A stretch of DNA of 64,000 nt from Polydactylus sextarius (GCA_016801845.1 CM028906.1:8790001-8854000), one strand, 5' to 3'; positions 24,461 through 37,915 are shown, counted from the first letter of the stretch. Translations and numbers: made by a program. The notes: generated by a model from the sequence alone, not told the origin.

Positions 24461-24798
24461 TTTTATTATCAACATATTTGTAAGAGAACATGTTTGATTT
24501 TGTCAGTATTGACAGCTGAGTGTATATTCAAATATGTCAGTTTGACCCATTTAGTATTTAATCTATAATCTAATAAAGAGTACAAAAGATCTCTTAAATA
24601 TCTGTATTTGAATGCAATGTTAAACACTTTTGAGCTATTCATATAAACATGACTTAGTAAGTCATTTATACACCCATAACAGCACAGGACATGCATCATG
24701 TATCATAATGCTCAGTATTATAGCCTCATCAACCATGAGTAAGCTTGTTCTAATGAGATATACAGTTTATGTGTTATTAAAGGTACACAATGAAAGCA

Positions 24799-24803
<5 letters not shown>

Positions 24804-24836
<33 letters not shown>

Positions 24837-24898
24837 AATACATACAGAGAGAGAGAGAGTGAGAGAGACAGAGAGAGTGTAGTAGTAGTAGAGAGATG
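24804..24898 (+). repeat. (CA)n followed by (GA)n-rich tract
   Basis: About 14 CA units, then an interrupted GA tract and three AGT units. Confidence 0.92.
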
Positions 24899-25589
24899 TG
24901 CAATATTGGACAGAGGAAGTATCACATGTCTGGGTGATAAATGTCACCCCAGAGGTGTCTGGTGGAGGTATATTTGATAATATTTAATTGATGTATAGAG
25001 TGCATGTCTCCACAACTGCAGGGCGATAACCCAATAATGTGTGACTGGCACTCCCCTCTGCTCCTATGTGTTGTGTTACACTAGTCTAGTACTAACTGCA
25101 TATTAATTCTTATGTTTCAACTTTCAGATCGAATCATTTTACAGAACCTGTGCTGTCTACATACCCAGTGCCGGTAAAAGGATAATGAGCAGATAATGAT
25201 AAAGTAAAAGAATATCAGGGCCTATAACTGAATGAGGACTAGGGTTTTACATTAGTCTGAGGAGAAAATGATTCCTCTGCTTGAGTTAAACTTTAATGAA
25301 AGCATTCAGACAATATTCATGGTCCTGAGTGGCTGAATCCTGACTTCATGACGTCATGATTTTTGTTTTCTCCCAAGTTTTAATCGCAATGACATTGAAA
25401 CTCTTGTTTGCACATAAAAGATTTTCACAATGAGGGACGCAGTAAACACCACTGTTGCTAAACATCAACATGTCAATTTTGGAAATGAGAGTTTAGCATG
25501 CTGATATTTAGATGACAGCTCCACAGGCTGGCAGCTCCACTTGCTATATATTAGCAAGTATGTAAAGTGTATAATATTGTTGTGTCCAT

Positions 25590-25850
25590 CCATCATTCCA
25601 TCTTCTACCCCTTTATTCTGCACCCTGGATGGTCGCCAGCTTGTCACAGAGCCACATATTAAGACCATTCGCCCCCACATCCACACCTATAGGCAATTTA
25701 ACATGTTCATTTCACCCGTTCCCCAATGCATGCATGTTTTTGGTTGTAGGAGGAAACCAGAGCTTCCGAAGGAAACCCACGCAGACACAGGGAAAACATA
25801 CAAACTCCACACAGAACCCAGGACCCTCTTGCGCTGCTGTGCTGCCCCAA
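25590..25850 (+). repeat. Common fish interspersed repeat (retroelement 3' type)
   Basis: Ordered phrases CCATCCATC, GGATGGTCGCCAGCTTGTCACAG, CCACACCTATAGGCAATTTA, GTAGGAGGAAACCAGAG, GGAAACCCACGCAGACACAGG and CAAACTCCACACAGAACCC identify a repeat found in thousands of copies in fish genomes. It is diverged but almost complete. Confidence 0.8.
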
Positions 25851-26074
25851 TACTGTTATGTAAATATGAAATTTAGTTTTTAACAATTGATGTTTGAATT
25901 CACTGGTGTGTGTTCAGTCACAGGCGGAAACAAGTCATAGTACTGAAAATAATCAGCTCTTGAGAACAATCAGGATGTTTGCAAGTAACCAAACTTGTCA
26001 ATCATAAATATAAGATTACAAAATGATAAAAGAGCCCAGAGAGGTAAAGAATATTGGTGATTACTTTTAGAAAA

Positions 26075-26960
26075 AATTGTCAAAAAGTATTTGACAAGCA
26101 TGTTACTGCAGTAGCCAATATAGTGAAGAGTTTTAACAAGAAGAGAAAGAGATCAGGCAGGCCAAATGTGACATCAAGTTCATATGAGTCACAAGTGTGG
26201 GGGAACATCAAAATAAATTCTCTAGAAATACGGGCTCAATGGTGATGATATATGAAAAACAGATCCTATGGGAAAGTTGCAAAGAAACCATTGCTAAAAA
26301 TGATTAAAAGAAAAAACTTGTCTGGGCCAGGAAACAAAAAAAAAAAAAAAAAAGAGAAAAAAGTTAAAGACATTCAAGAAATGGAAGTCTGTGTTATGAA
26401 CTGATGAGTCTACATTTCAAATATTTGCTCAAACTGATGAGTGTTTGTAATGAGCAGGAAGGGTGAGCACATAAATTGTGTGTGAAACATGGAAGAGGCA
26501 GTGTGATGGTCTGGGGGGGGTGGTTAAATCTGTGGTATCTTAAACCAAAGTGACAATCACTACACAGTGTATACCATATACCTTATACTGCAGAAATGTG
26601 CCAATACATCTGGACAATAGCTGGTTGTTCACTCCTTCATTTTCCAGAAATACAATAAGCCAAAAATTCTTCAGATGTTGGCAAGAACTATCTGGCTAAG
26701 ACACTAAAAAATGGACAACAGAAAATAATCATCTGGCCTCCACAGTCACCAGATCTTCTCCCCACAGAGCAAACAGGGGATGAACTTGACAAAGGAGTCA
26801 ATATGACATCAGATGAAAACCTCTAGAAACTGCTACAAAAAGGTTATAAAGACACTTAGACACACAAGTTGTTTTTCTTGTGACTTGTGAAGAACATGAT
26901 AGTTGTGAAATGTTATTTGTAGTTGTAAAGTCTTCAGATAAACTTATTTGATGAAAAATG
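26075..26960 (+). pseudogene. Tc1-like transposase pseudogene (second copy, different family)
   Basis: The first segment reads ANIVKSFNKKRKRSGRPNVT then SSSYESQ, the paired-like DNA-binding region and GRP hook of Tc1 transposases. Later frames give GKVAKKPLLKMIKRKN, GSVMVWGG and WPPQSPDLL, the last matching the WPPQSPDLNP catalytic block. Stops, frameshifts and an A run (26336-26353) have destroyed it. Its sequence differs from the copy at 24.2 kb, so it comes from another Tc1 lineage. Inverted ends were not found. Confidence 0.82.
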
Positions 26961-27688
26961 CCTCAAACTGTTATGAAACCTTGCTTTGAATGGATGTGCT
27001 GGTAGTGTATATGTTCAAGCATTTTAATATTTGTAAGGTTTGAGGTTTTATCCCCATTGATTCTGTAGTTGCAAGACTTCTAGTTGCTGCCAGTTCATTA
27101 GTTCAGTCACCAACAGTTTGAAATTAGAAAGTAATTTAATTACTCACTTTTGAGGTGTGTCCATCTTCCAAACTGTTTTTGTGTGACCAAGCTGAGCTAT
27201 TTCTGTCACTGTATGTTGTCTGAGCACCTACAGTCAAAGTGTTAAAGTTTGTGTGTTCATGGTACATAGTGCTGCTGGTGACCAGAATCACTGAGAAGAT
27301 TACATTTTGAGGTGGAGGAGGAGACGTTTACTTTTGGACCCAGTGTCTTTTGGATTATGTAATTCTTTATTGAAAATAATACACACCACTCCCTTTTTTT
27401 TGTTTATAGTTTTTGTTTTTATTTTCAAGCTCCATTTTAGTCGCCTCTTTTTGTGCTCATGAAGTTTTAGTCACGTTGCAACGTGCAATGACATCAGTTT
27501 CATCTCGTCATCATATTTCATCAAACATTTGACATTAACATTTACATATACTTGTATTTTACAGTGTAGCAATCAGTTGTAGCTAATGCTAAAAATTGTG
27601 GAGGGTATTGGGGCAGAGTTATAGTTTGGACATTTTCCTTTATTTTTAGAATTAATATTGTTATGCTACATTCTATTCATTCTTCAAA

Positions 27689-27689
<1 letters not shown>

Positions 27690-27771
<82 letters not shown>
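27690..27771 (+). repeat. (AAT)27 microsatellite
   Basis: A perfect trinucleotide array of about 82 bases, the longest perfect array in the window. Confidence 0.97.
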
Positions 27772-28165
27772 CCCAGCTGACTGTGGGTGAGTTTGGGGTA
27801 TGTTCTGGAACAGGGTGTCTCCTCTTCTTCTTCACTGGGCACATTGCCGCCCAAAGTATTACGTATATCAATACCAGATCATTTTAGCTCAGAAAACAGC
27901 TTTTTCCCTGATAAATATTTGTTGAAATAAAAATGATTTATCTGTTAATTGTACAACCGCTGTGAAACATGCCAGATAGTAAACTGACGTGCATGGCATG
28001 AAATAAATAAATAGATAAATAAATAAAAGAGATGTTTGGATCAGGAAGTTGATCATGATGCAGTGAGGAGATTAGAGCAGGCCGACGGTTCACCACAAGC
28101 ACTCCACTGAGGTCAAATATAACACTGAACACCTTCCTACACAACTGCTCTGAGAAAAGTCACCG

Positions 28166-28167
<2 letters not shown>

Positions 28168-28246
<79 letters not shown>
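28168..28246 (+). repeat. (CT)n(CA)n compound microsatellite
   Basis: About 15 CT units pass directly into about 25 CA units. Confidence 0.96.
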
Positions 28247-28247
<1 letters not shown>

Positions 28248-28259
28248 CACTAACCACCA

Positions 28260-28790
28260 TCCCCCCTCACGTTTGTGGGTAATGGATTTTTATCAGGGCA
28301 ACAGTATCAGGGCTGATTTTGACGAGTCCCTAGGCTGCTCTACAATTCCTTTTGAAATCCCTTTCTTTAGTAGTCTTGTTCAAGTAGCCTGCGGCCATGG
28401 CCCTCCGAGATCACAATGTTATTAATACAAACATGTCAAACCGCATGCTGAAATTCAAAACAGAGGTGCCAAAATGTCAAGGTGTCAAACTGCTGAAATA
28501 TAAATCATGCTTTAATATTCCTAAGCACTACACAAAATATGCGTCAGTGCATAAAAAGCACGATAGACACAAGTGTTTAATATTTCAGTGTCATGTCACC
28601 AATTGCAGCAGCGGAGGGGATTTGCTGACGGCTCCAGCCCTGGCTGTGATGTGAAATTTTGCGAACCCTACAGGATTAATGACTGGACTTGGTATGCCAC
28701 CCTGCCATCCCCCCACACTGCTCCAGCGTGTAATCCCTCTTTGGAAAACTCAAGGATATCTGCTGAGAGAACAAAACTGTAGCTAATTAT
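28260..28790. promoter_or_regulatory. Candidate conserved non-coding block
   Basis: Repeat-free unique sequence with several TAAT-core sites and balanced GC. Two short overlapping frames (28397-28654 and 28573-28782) lack any domain. Function is inferred from composition and position only. Confidence 0.27.
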
Positions 28791-29300
28791 CATCTAATAT
28801 CCTCCATTTCTTTATTTTTTCCGTTGTACATACTCACTGCTGTTTAGAGATTTGAATGTGTGGTCTAAAATGACAGATGACTGAATCCACTTGGAACACA
28901 GCATCCTCTCTTGAATTTGACAGCTGTAATAATTAGTACATTTTTACTGGACTTACTTTTTTTTTGTCACATCTTCTATACATCTGAGGTACAGTATAGG
29001 CTGGTCCATAAAATATGAAAAAAATGACTGAAACTGACATGATGTGTCATATTTGATGTATAATCTGAAGTATATACCACTAATCACTGTTAGTCAGTGT
29101 GTTGTCTGATAGACCCTTTGAGACAGCTTTGAGGGAGAATGAATTCACAGGCAGGTAAGAGATTGAATTCAGAGCTGTAAGCAAGTTTAGTGATGATATA
29201 CACAATTTATAATGGCACATTTTTGTGACATAAGTGTCTTTGCTAGTTTCAGAAAATAGTGATCTGCGTAGGTACAAGTACACCTGCCTTTTACCTTTTA

Positions 29301-29348
29301 ATTTTAAAAGGGCATAGTAGGTGAGACTGCCTTATGCCCTTTTAAAAT
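29301..29348. repeat. Perfect 16-bp inverted repeat with 16-base loop
   Basis: ATTTTAAAAGGGCATA and its exact reverse complement are separated by GTAGGTGAGACTGCCT. It could be a fold-back MITE remnant or an RNA hairpin. Confidence 0.92.
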
Positions 29349-29789
29349 GTTGTTAATAACAGTTCTTTTTAGACTAAAAAAAAAAAAAAGAGAATAAACT
29401 CAAACGTTTTATTTTATTTTATTTTTTGTAAGTCATTGCACCAAAAGAACTCAATGCCTCAATGAACTAAAAGCACTTCCTCATCAAAACCTGGTGTTGA
29501 CATTACCCACAATACCACTCAAGTTTCATCACTCGAGTCAGTTAATCAGAACTTGTGCTGTCCCTGGAGACAGAATAGACTTCTATGTATCTTCTCTCAC
29601 ATATGTAGCGGTAGACAAGACTTCATTGTGTGAGAATCAGTACACTTTCAATATCAAGTTTTTAAGCTGCTTCCACATTTCCTTTAAATCAAGCTCCGCT
29701 GGGATGACAGAAGCTTTGAGATGTGTATTAAAGCTATTGTTTCATTTACTGCACTACAGGGCTACATTGGATAACTAATCATAATATTG

Positions 29790-30440
29790 ATTTTAGGCCT
29801 CTGAGATAACACATTGCTGCTCTTAGTGCATGCAAACTGTGAGCTGTCGTCCTACTCAACATCAACAGGACCACCTTTGCTTTCTTAATTACTCTCCCCC
29901 ATCTCTTGACATCTGTCCACTGTGCACATGAACACTTAATTGCCTTAATGACTTCAAGACAATGAGAGCAAGCCTTGTTTTTATATTTATATGTCTCTGT
30001 TCTCTCTGGCTGGTAGCTACCAGTTGGCATCTGCTGCACCAGTTAACAACCAGTTAAACGCCTCCACTGCACACGTCCTATCTTGGAAACGTGCCTGTCA
30101 CTATCAATGACCGTTAATGTCTGACGTGAAGGCAACTTGCATCTGTGACAGGAGAGGGTGGGAACCATCCGGAAAGGCAACGTTACCTGATGTGTTTTGT
30201 CACCTCTTCCGGTTGCATGAGCAGGCATTTGTGTTGGTGCACTTGCTCGGGGGGCTGAGAGTGTCGGCCTGCATCTGCTGTGGCTGCTCTCAGCCTGCCA
30301 GCTCCTCTTCATGACATCTGAAACTAGCCAGACTAGCATTGGTTTACACATGAAATGTTCAGGCCACTCAGCCCTGTGAGAGCAAACTGTCAGTCAGCCA
30401 GCGTAGGACCTTGAAGCGCTGACCTGCTTGCTGAACTGAG
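29790..30440. promoter_or_regulatory. Candidate conserved non-coding block
   Basis: Unique sequence including CACTTAATTGCCTTAATGAC, in which CACTTAA matches the NKX homeodomain site and TAATTG/TAATGA are general homeodomain cores. No exon structure was seen. Confidence 0.3.
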
Positions 30441-30645
30441 CTGCACCGCACACCTCTCCTGCACTGGGAGTGGGAGTAAGAGTATATGATATACAGTCTA
30501 CATGTCTTTTATTCCTTTTCTCTCTGCATTTGGGAATGCAGTTTTATTTCTCTTCGTAGTTTCTCTGGAGGTGATAGAGAAGACAGCAACACAACAAGAG
30601 TTCACATTGCAGTCTGTATCATTTTTTAGTTTTGATTTACCTAAA

Positions 30646-30648
<3 letters not shown>

Positions 30649-30695
<47 letters not shown>
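30649..30695 (+). repeat. (CA)n(TA)n microsatellite
   Basis: About 16 CA units followed by eight TA units. Confidence 0.95.
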
Positions 30696-30699
30696 ATCT

Positions 30700-32900
30700 C
30701 TGATTTAGATCTCTTTATACAGACTCTTTAGGTTTTCTTAGTAAAGGTTTTTAACTACCCGTTTCTGGGATTTCATGCTCCACTCAAATGCAGTGGAGGT
30801 TAATGGACTTGTTTCTTGGTTTGCAGCGCTGAAAACCATTTTCTCTCAATGGAAAATTCGCCAAATTTAATCTGCATAATTCACAGGCTGCTGTGGTCAT
30901 CATAACTAATTTTCCAGTGAATCCTGACAAAAACTCATTGCCAGGGCTGCCAACTCTCACGCAATGAGCGCGAGACACACCCTTTTAACTGCCTTCACAT
31001 GCTCTTACACAACACGTCCGATTTCTCATGAAAAAAAAAAGTTTATCTATAATCTGACGAAGGTGCTGAGCCTGACGAACGCCGCTCGCGGTTAATTTTT
31101 CCTTGTTCTTGGCTGAACTGGCACAGTAGTATCTGTTTCTTCAGCGCCAGGCCGTGCATTTCACATCTCGGCCTTCAGTGGTGTCCTTCTTTTAAAAAAT
31201 GCATGGTGTAGCAGCAGCAGCATCCAACATACCTGGACCTCTGGTTTTAGAGTACATCTACTTATTAGCTGAGGTAATGGGAGATATATGTAGTAAAGCA
31301 ATGTGTTTTATTGTCTCTTAGACGTATCCGTGCGTACGCAGTGCTGTTTTCTTGAAAAATTTTGTCTTGAAAATGTCTTTGCAAATATATATGCGAACAA
31401 ATCAATTTCGTCTTCTCTCTCGGGCATTGTGGTTTGAATAGACACAAAAACAAATCTCAATCAAATGATCAAATCTTCTTGCTTTTGCACACGTTTGCTA
31501 GAATTGACTGTTTTTTCTTTCTGAACAATCACTTGACTTGAAAATGGTGATGTTACTATATTACTATGGGTTTTTGAGAGTGTGAGACCAGTAATCTTGA
31601 TGTTTCATCAAATATTGTCACAGCAAATCTGCATTATAGTCTACCCCTATACTATGCTATGCTCTACTTTTTTTTGCTTTGATTCCTCTGTGATTCCTCT
31701 CTGCTGGTAGAGTGATGAGCAATGACAGCGGTAGTGATGTTAGTTAGTCTGTTGATGCCCTCCACTATCACTTAGTGCCATATGCAACGTGTGATGCACA
31801 TGGTGGGGGCAGTGTTGTCTTGACAAAATCAAGCAATTTTGAACAATTGTGTGTATGTGTGTGCAGTAACACATATTGTAGACCTAGAAAGCTCCTCCAA
31901 CAACTCCCAGTAGTGAAACATGGCCAAGACACAGCAGATCACCCCAAACCACTGAACCTTACATATCCTCTTGAGTCCTGACATACTTATCTTTAACACA
32001 TACCACTCTGTCAGAGGTCAGCTGGTGGAGAGACAAGGAAAAAGACAGAGAGAGAGAAAGAGAGAGGGGGGACTGGTGGAGGTGGGAGGGTTGGTGATGG
32101 GAGGATGTTTCAGGGGAGTAGGTGGGTTGTGTCTCTTCATACCACTGTATCCCCTCACCCTCCTGGAGTGAATGGAAGAGCGCTCAAAGACTGAGGAGAC
32201 CTCCAACAGGAGGAAGGGTAAGTGCTGTTTCAGAGACGAACCCCTAATTATATGTGTGTGTGTTGGTAGGTTGTCTGATGTGGTCTCCTGCTTTGCAAGG
32301 GGAACAGCAAGGTCTATAATCCACTTAAAGGTAAAGAGGGTGGGGGTGGGTGAAGGTTTGTGTAGCCCCCAGCCCAACAGCAGGCTGGCTCACAGGTCAT
32401 TGAAGCCCCCCGCCCCCTCCTCCCTTCTCCTTAACCCCCCCACCCCCTGCCCCAGCTACCTCACCTCCTCCTCCCCCATTTCTCTCCCGTTAGGGGAGAT
32501 AACTGAAGAGAGAATATCTGAGGTCAACAGATAAACAACAGCCTGAAAGAGGTTCAGCATCCAACTTGTTTATTTTTATTATATTTATATCTTACAGTAA
32601 AAGACAGGATAGGAAGTATTTGATCCTATGTAGTAAAGTTCGTTGCGCAGACACCAGGAACCCAGTGAAGGTCCTCAGAGATATACCTACAGGGGGCCTC
32701 GCTGTTGATAGTGAGGATGTGGCGGAATTTGGAAATGCAAACAGATGCATACTCTACGAGGGCTCAGTCCTCCCATCTTGTTTAAGGCTTACAAAATTGT
32801 TGTGAAATTGTGGGGAGATTTTCAAAATTATCCCCAAATGCACTGATGTACTTCAAAAGTGACATCAAAATACTTTGATTCAACACATATATCTTTCAAA
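30700..32900. other. Non-coding stretch, purine-rich in part
   Basis: A GA-rich tract lies at about 32036-32075 and a C-rich tract at 32400-32475. Frames of 113-120 codons on both strands at 32018-32534 are low complexity and overlap each other, so they are rejected as genes. Confidence 0.4.
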
Positions 32901-32919
32901 GTTGGTAATATTTGATATA

Positions 32920-33560
32920 AGTGCCTTTAGCATTCATGTAAACAACACAGATGTGACCAAAGCGGCGTGATACTGGTCTTTGATCCCGGCGTCTCTGCTT
33001 TGATCTGGCTCACAGAGTAAAACATGTATTTTGCGAGGGGGAATACAGGCAGGCGCTGCAGTGAAATGGCTCTGGCAGCATTAGCTAAACATCGGCTTAG
33101 GCTGCAGATGCAAACCACCAACACGCAACCCTGCAAATTAACTAAACATACTTACTAGTCTCACATGTTTAGGGCAGCATGCCCTGTGAGCCTTGAAAAA
33201 TTGTGAGCTGCTGCTCCTCTAATAATGCATTTACAGAAACCCCCCTCCAAGACATTTGGAGATTAATGTAGGAAGGTTGACATAGGTTATGCTGATAGTC
33301 TATTTGTACAAGTAGAGACCGGAAAGAGCTTACAGAAAATGAGGGCCACTGAGCTAATACATCTGACCTCCAGGACACCTCCACCGACAAGCGCTGGATT
33401 TTTACCACCAGCGCGGTCGCAAATAATTTGTGCTAATTGGCTTTGAAGGCAATTACTGCAGAGAGAAGACACAGAGGAGAAATGCTGGGGAGAAAAGCAG
33501 CGCAGGATGAAATGCATATTGATGGTTAGCATCAAAAGCAGGCCTCTTTGAAGTACTGCT
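32920..33560. promoter_or_regulatory. Candidate conserved non-coding block (strongest composition signal)
   Basis: About 640 bases of repeat-free sequence with GTGCTAATTGGC, GGCAATTACTGCAG and GAAATGCATATTGATGG, which are homeodomain and POU-like sites packed within 150 bases. No open exon with consistent splice sites was found. A (TG)n tract follows at about 33667-33702. Confidence 0.33.
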
Positions 33561-34739
33561 GTGGTGTCAGCGTGTGATGGGAGAGCTGATAGAACAAACT
33601 GGACAGGAGACAGGTTCTTCTTAAGCACATGGCTGGCTGCTAGAAGAGGTCAGCTACCCACAGCCGTGTGTGAGTGTGTGTGTGAGTGTGTGTGTGTGTG
33701 TGTGCATGCATGCATGTTTGTTTTTGCACTAAGGGGACAGACAATCTGTGCTTAAACGTCTAAATAAGAGCAGGTCATAGGATAAGTGTAATTTCTGAAG
33801 CAGTTAACAATTACATTAAGAAAGTATGTTCTTTCTAGGTGACATTTATCTCTGTTTTAAATAAACAGCAGACAGTGGTAAGAAATTCTCCCATATGAAA
33901 ACTTTTCCATAACAGGACAACAATGTGTCAGCCACGAGGCTGATACCAAAAACCTGGAGAATGATATGAGATCCAATTCAGTTGATTGTTTCTTCTTTTG
34001 TAACTGATTTCTATCTCTGCTGTGACTCTGTTTCGGAATTTTTCATTACCTTGTTTTCATGTTGTCATTGGCCACAAACATTATTTTGTCTCACATTAAG
34101 CTGCTGTGTAGTTTGGTGTCACAACAAGATGCGCCACTTTAAAACATGAAGCAGATTCTGGTTGTTGTGCAGGTTTCCTTCAGTGTTATCTCACAGACAT
34201 GGCCACCTACACAATAGACCACCTCTGCTGACATGATGAAAAGTTAAAATTGGTTTATGGAATAAAATAATCTACAAGAAATCATGGAGGAAATTTGAAC
34301 TAATTCAAGGTTAATGCTGTTTTTTTTTGACAAGGTTTAATTTTGGCATCTGCCTCATTTCGCGATGTTTGTTTCAGTAGCGGGAATGGTTTTTAAATGT
34401 GGAGTTATGTTGATGTAGCCAAAAACAACATGCTGTTCAGCTTCTATGAACAGTATGAGCATGTGAACTGATTGCACCGACAGACATCAACCCTCTGTGT
34501 CTGTCACTCTGACTCAGTGGCTAAGTTCTGCTGTAGTTGGTAATTTCCCTCTCTCTCTTGCCCCTGGAGGGAAACAATGGACCCATAAACCCAATGAGAA
34601 TAGGACTGTGCAGCGAGAGAAAGAGAAGGAGTATGCAAAAGGAGAGAGATAAAGTGTGTATGTGTTTCTCTGTGTGTCTGTGTCACTCTGTCTCACCTCT
34701 GGGCAGAATATGGGTCTCAGCTTGACAACCGACACTATA

Positions 34740-35050
34740 ATTCCCCATCGTGACCCCTGATAGGCAGGGTCAGTACAATATCACCATCACACTGGCTGCC
34801 ATGGGCCAGCCTGAGGAGAGGTGGAGTCTGTTCCTAGCTTCCTCTCACAGACACAATGTGAGTCCAATTACTCGCTTTGTCTCTGGCCAGAGTACAATTC
34901 AAGATGCATGGCAGGGAAACCCTGGGTGAGGAAGAATAACACCGTTGTCATTGCAATTTTACCACCCACCCTAAATGGTTTTCTACCTTCAGTGTGACTA
35001 TGTGGGTAGGAGATTTAATTTTCAATCCCGTTAGCCCAATCATGTTAAAA
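34740..35050. promoter_or_regulatory. Candidate conserved non-coding block
   Basis: Repeat-free, GC-balanced sequence between AT-rich flanks, with GTCCAATTACTCG and GGTTTTCTACC phrases. Supported only by composition. Confidence 0.25.
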
Positions 35051-36289
35051 ATAACCACTACTACTTTGGTTCTTGACAACACTTGCTTTTGATAGTGTTA
35101 ATGCATAAAAAAGTGGCTGTCACATAAGGTGCAGTGTTCATTTTCTTGCTCGTGTATTTAGTATTCACTTTGAGGATTAAAAAATTAGAGCCAAATCATT
35201 TTTGACAAACAGCAAAAATATCCACCCAATTTTGCACAGTGTAAACAAAGGTAACCACTGTGAAAGTTGAACCCTGGGATCAGGAAATATTAGCTCATTG
35301 TGATGTAATAGTATTGCAATATATTGGTTTGCCAACAAGTAATAAGTAACAGGAAATGCCAGCCCAGCACATAAGTCCTTGAACAATTGAATTTAAAGGA
35401 TCCTTGACAGAAAATACATTTTAACATTAATCCCAGTCTTTATCTTAAATGTCAAAAACAGTATCAGCCTTTAAAATCCAGAACTAGTTGGATTCTGTTC
35501 TGCTGTTGACCTCAGTTGACATCTTGAAACATGCCCCTGCCTTGAGGACAAAGGTGTCCACAAAGTTCTGGAGGAAAATAGGATACGTACGGCATGTCAC
35601 AATCCTTGATGTGTGTGTGGCCTGAAGTTATCGAAAGGTCCCTATTATATCTGATATACTCCTTCTCAATCTAACAACATTTTCAGACTACAACTTTCAA
35701 CAACTAAAACTGCCATCTTGGGTTGCCAAAATGTTTCGGCAACAGGAAAAAATTGAAGAGCATCGAATATTCTGTTTTTCAATGATGCAACCATTACACA
35801 CACAAAGCTACTCTTATATATTGTATTTTGGTTTTCATGATGAATGAACATGGCCTGATGATAAGTGATAATTATCTGACTGTTACATAATCTAATGAAA
35901 AGATCAGAACCACACTGAACAGTGTTTTGATACCATCTTTCTCCACACTGTGATTTATTTTGGCCACTACAACATCAAATGTGTATTAATTTGCTTCTTA
36001 AAACTATTTCTTCTTGGCCAGTTACTAGGAATGAGTGGATGAGCTCGGGCCAAATTGGTAACAGAGGTAAGAATTTCAGAAGCATTAAGAGAAATAGATG
36101 GATGGATGGATAGATGTAGGGATGGGTGGATAGATTCATCTTTGTAATACACGATAGAGTATATATTTTCATTTATCCAAAAAAACACTTACTGTGAATA
36201 GTCCTGACAAAATGTTGAATGTAAGATTGCGGGTATACACATTGCATGCCACTGATGATTGCACAAAAAAAAAAAAAAAGTGACTTAAG

Positions 36290-37000
36290 GTCCATTTATC
36301 GACTTATTTTTGTCTTACAACCAAACATGCTCTTGGAGGCCCATCTTTGACAAGTGCTCTGAACATGCTGTGCCTTACAGCAAAGTAAATATCACAGGCT
36401 CATGTTTCTGCAGCCGCCTCTCTCTGACCCAACTTATTGATTTCCCCCCTTTTGAAAAATACATTTAAAAAGGCCTTAAGCTATCTGACACCACTGAGGG
36501 CTCTGACACACACTGGCTAGTCTTGGGGCCCCTCGGGTATTTCATGGGACCCCAAGCAGCTCTGGCAAGAGGAGAGGTGAAAGGTCATCCTGTCAGGCCA
36601 TGTCCTGCAGGTCCTCCTCCCCTGATACTGATGTCCAAATAAATCTCTAAGCTCCCTCTCCTAACGATGAAACATGAAAAAAAGGGCACATTCATTACTG
36701 CCAGTTACCACAGCAGACAAGCACCACTTCTTTGTTATTATTTTACTCCTCTTCCTTCCTCCAGCTCTCATCCTTATCAGCCCATCCCTCCTCTGCCCGA
36801 TTCACTCCTCTGATTCTCGACTGTCTTTCCTTCCTGTGCCTCGAGAAACTGACCTTGGACAGCCAGTCTGCTCTGACAGAAGAAATGCAGGTACAATAGA
36901 GCTCTGTGGTCTTTCGTGCCCCTCTATCTAAGCGCAACACTGACAACAGCTCAAGGCTTTTCACTGTCTCTGAATTTGTCACTTTTGCCCTGAGGATTTT
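36290..37000. promoter_or_regulatory. Candidate conserved non-coding block
   Basis: Unique sequence following an A run at 36265-36279, with a pyrimidine-rich middle part (36735-36830). Short frames on both strands show no domain. Confidence 0.25.
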
Positions 37001-37499
37001 TATTATTTCCGACAAAATGTTTATCCAAAAGAAAAACCACAAGAAATATTTATTGTGTACACAACATTTTAATCTACAGATTTTATAGTTGTTATAGTTG
37101 TTTGTTTATTTAGCTGAAATACTCAAAACACACCAAATAACCATAGAATCAAATGAAGTAGTGATAGTTCAGTTTGGGTAGTCCAGGTTTTAGATGCACA
37201 AACCTCACCAGAAGCTGTATCATTGCAACATTTCATCTATTATCTTGTGGGAAGGAGCCTTTATCAACCAGTCTTTCTTTGTTGTTTTTCTCACCACTGT
37301 GAGAGCAGGAAAGGAATCATGATTGATATAGTTTTTTTTTTGTTTTTTTCCGATTGATAAAAATTCACAAAAACACCCCGATGTTACAATGTAAAATAAC
37401 TAATAACTGACTGTTTCTCCCCTTTAAAGTCGTCACTGAATAGATGCACATACACATACTACAATTTTGCTCAATTCCTTCTTCTGTAAAACTGCTCAT

Positions 37500-37740
37500 G
37501 TTCTGTCAGGTTGCATGAGAGTTGAGTGCAAACAGTCCTTTTCAAGTCCAGACACAAATTCTCTATTGGGTTGAAGTCATCTAAGCTTTTACACTTATTC
37601 ATAGTCATAGGTGTGTTGGTGATCTCTCAATTTTGAAGGACATTCTGCCTGGACAGATTTCACATCTGCCATATTCCTTCCATTTCTTAATGATGCATTT
37701 AACTGAAGTCCAGGAAAAATTCAGCGAGTTTCTGAATTTT
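37500..37740 (-). pseudogene. Tc1-like transposase remnant (third copy, internally deleted)
   Basis: GGTTGCATGAGAGTTGAGTG and TTCTCTATTGGGTTGAAGTC on the plus strand match the antisense of the Tc1 catalytic end; the reverse complement reads DFNPIEN. A later stretch (TTCCTTCCATTTCTTAATGA) matches the antisense of the N-terminal region, so most of the middle is gone. No inverted ends were seen. Confidence 0.6.
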
Positions 37741-37764
37741 CAGTAAGTTTTATTTGGAGTTTTT

Positions 37765-37765
<1 letters not shown>

Positions 37766-37844
<79 letters not shown>

Positions 37845-37915
37845 ATATGTTACAACACATACATACATATATGTATGTATGTATGTATGTATGTGTGTGT
37901 GTGTGTTTGTGTATT
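37766..37915 (+). repeat. (TA)n(TG)n and (ATGT)n(TG)n compound microsatellites
   Basis: About 22 TA units and 15 TG units, then after a short gap five ATGT units and another TG run. The 100-codon frames over it are artefacts. Confidence 0.95.

Noticed and set aside
32018..32534. Overlapping 119-120 codon frames on both strands
   Set aside because: GA- and C-rich low complexity; no domain or exon structure.
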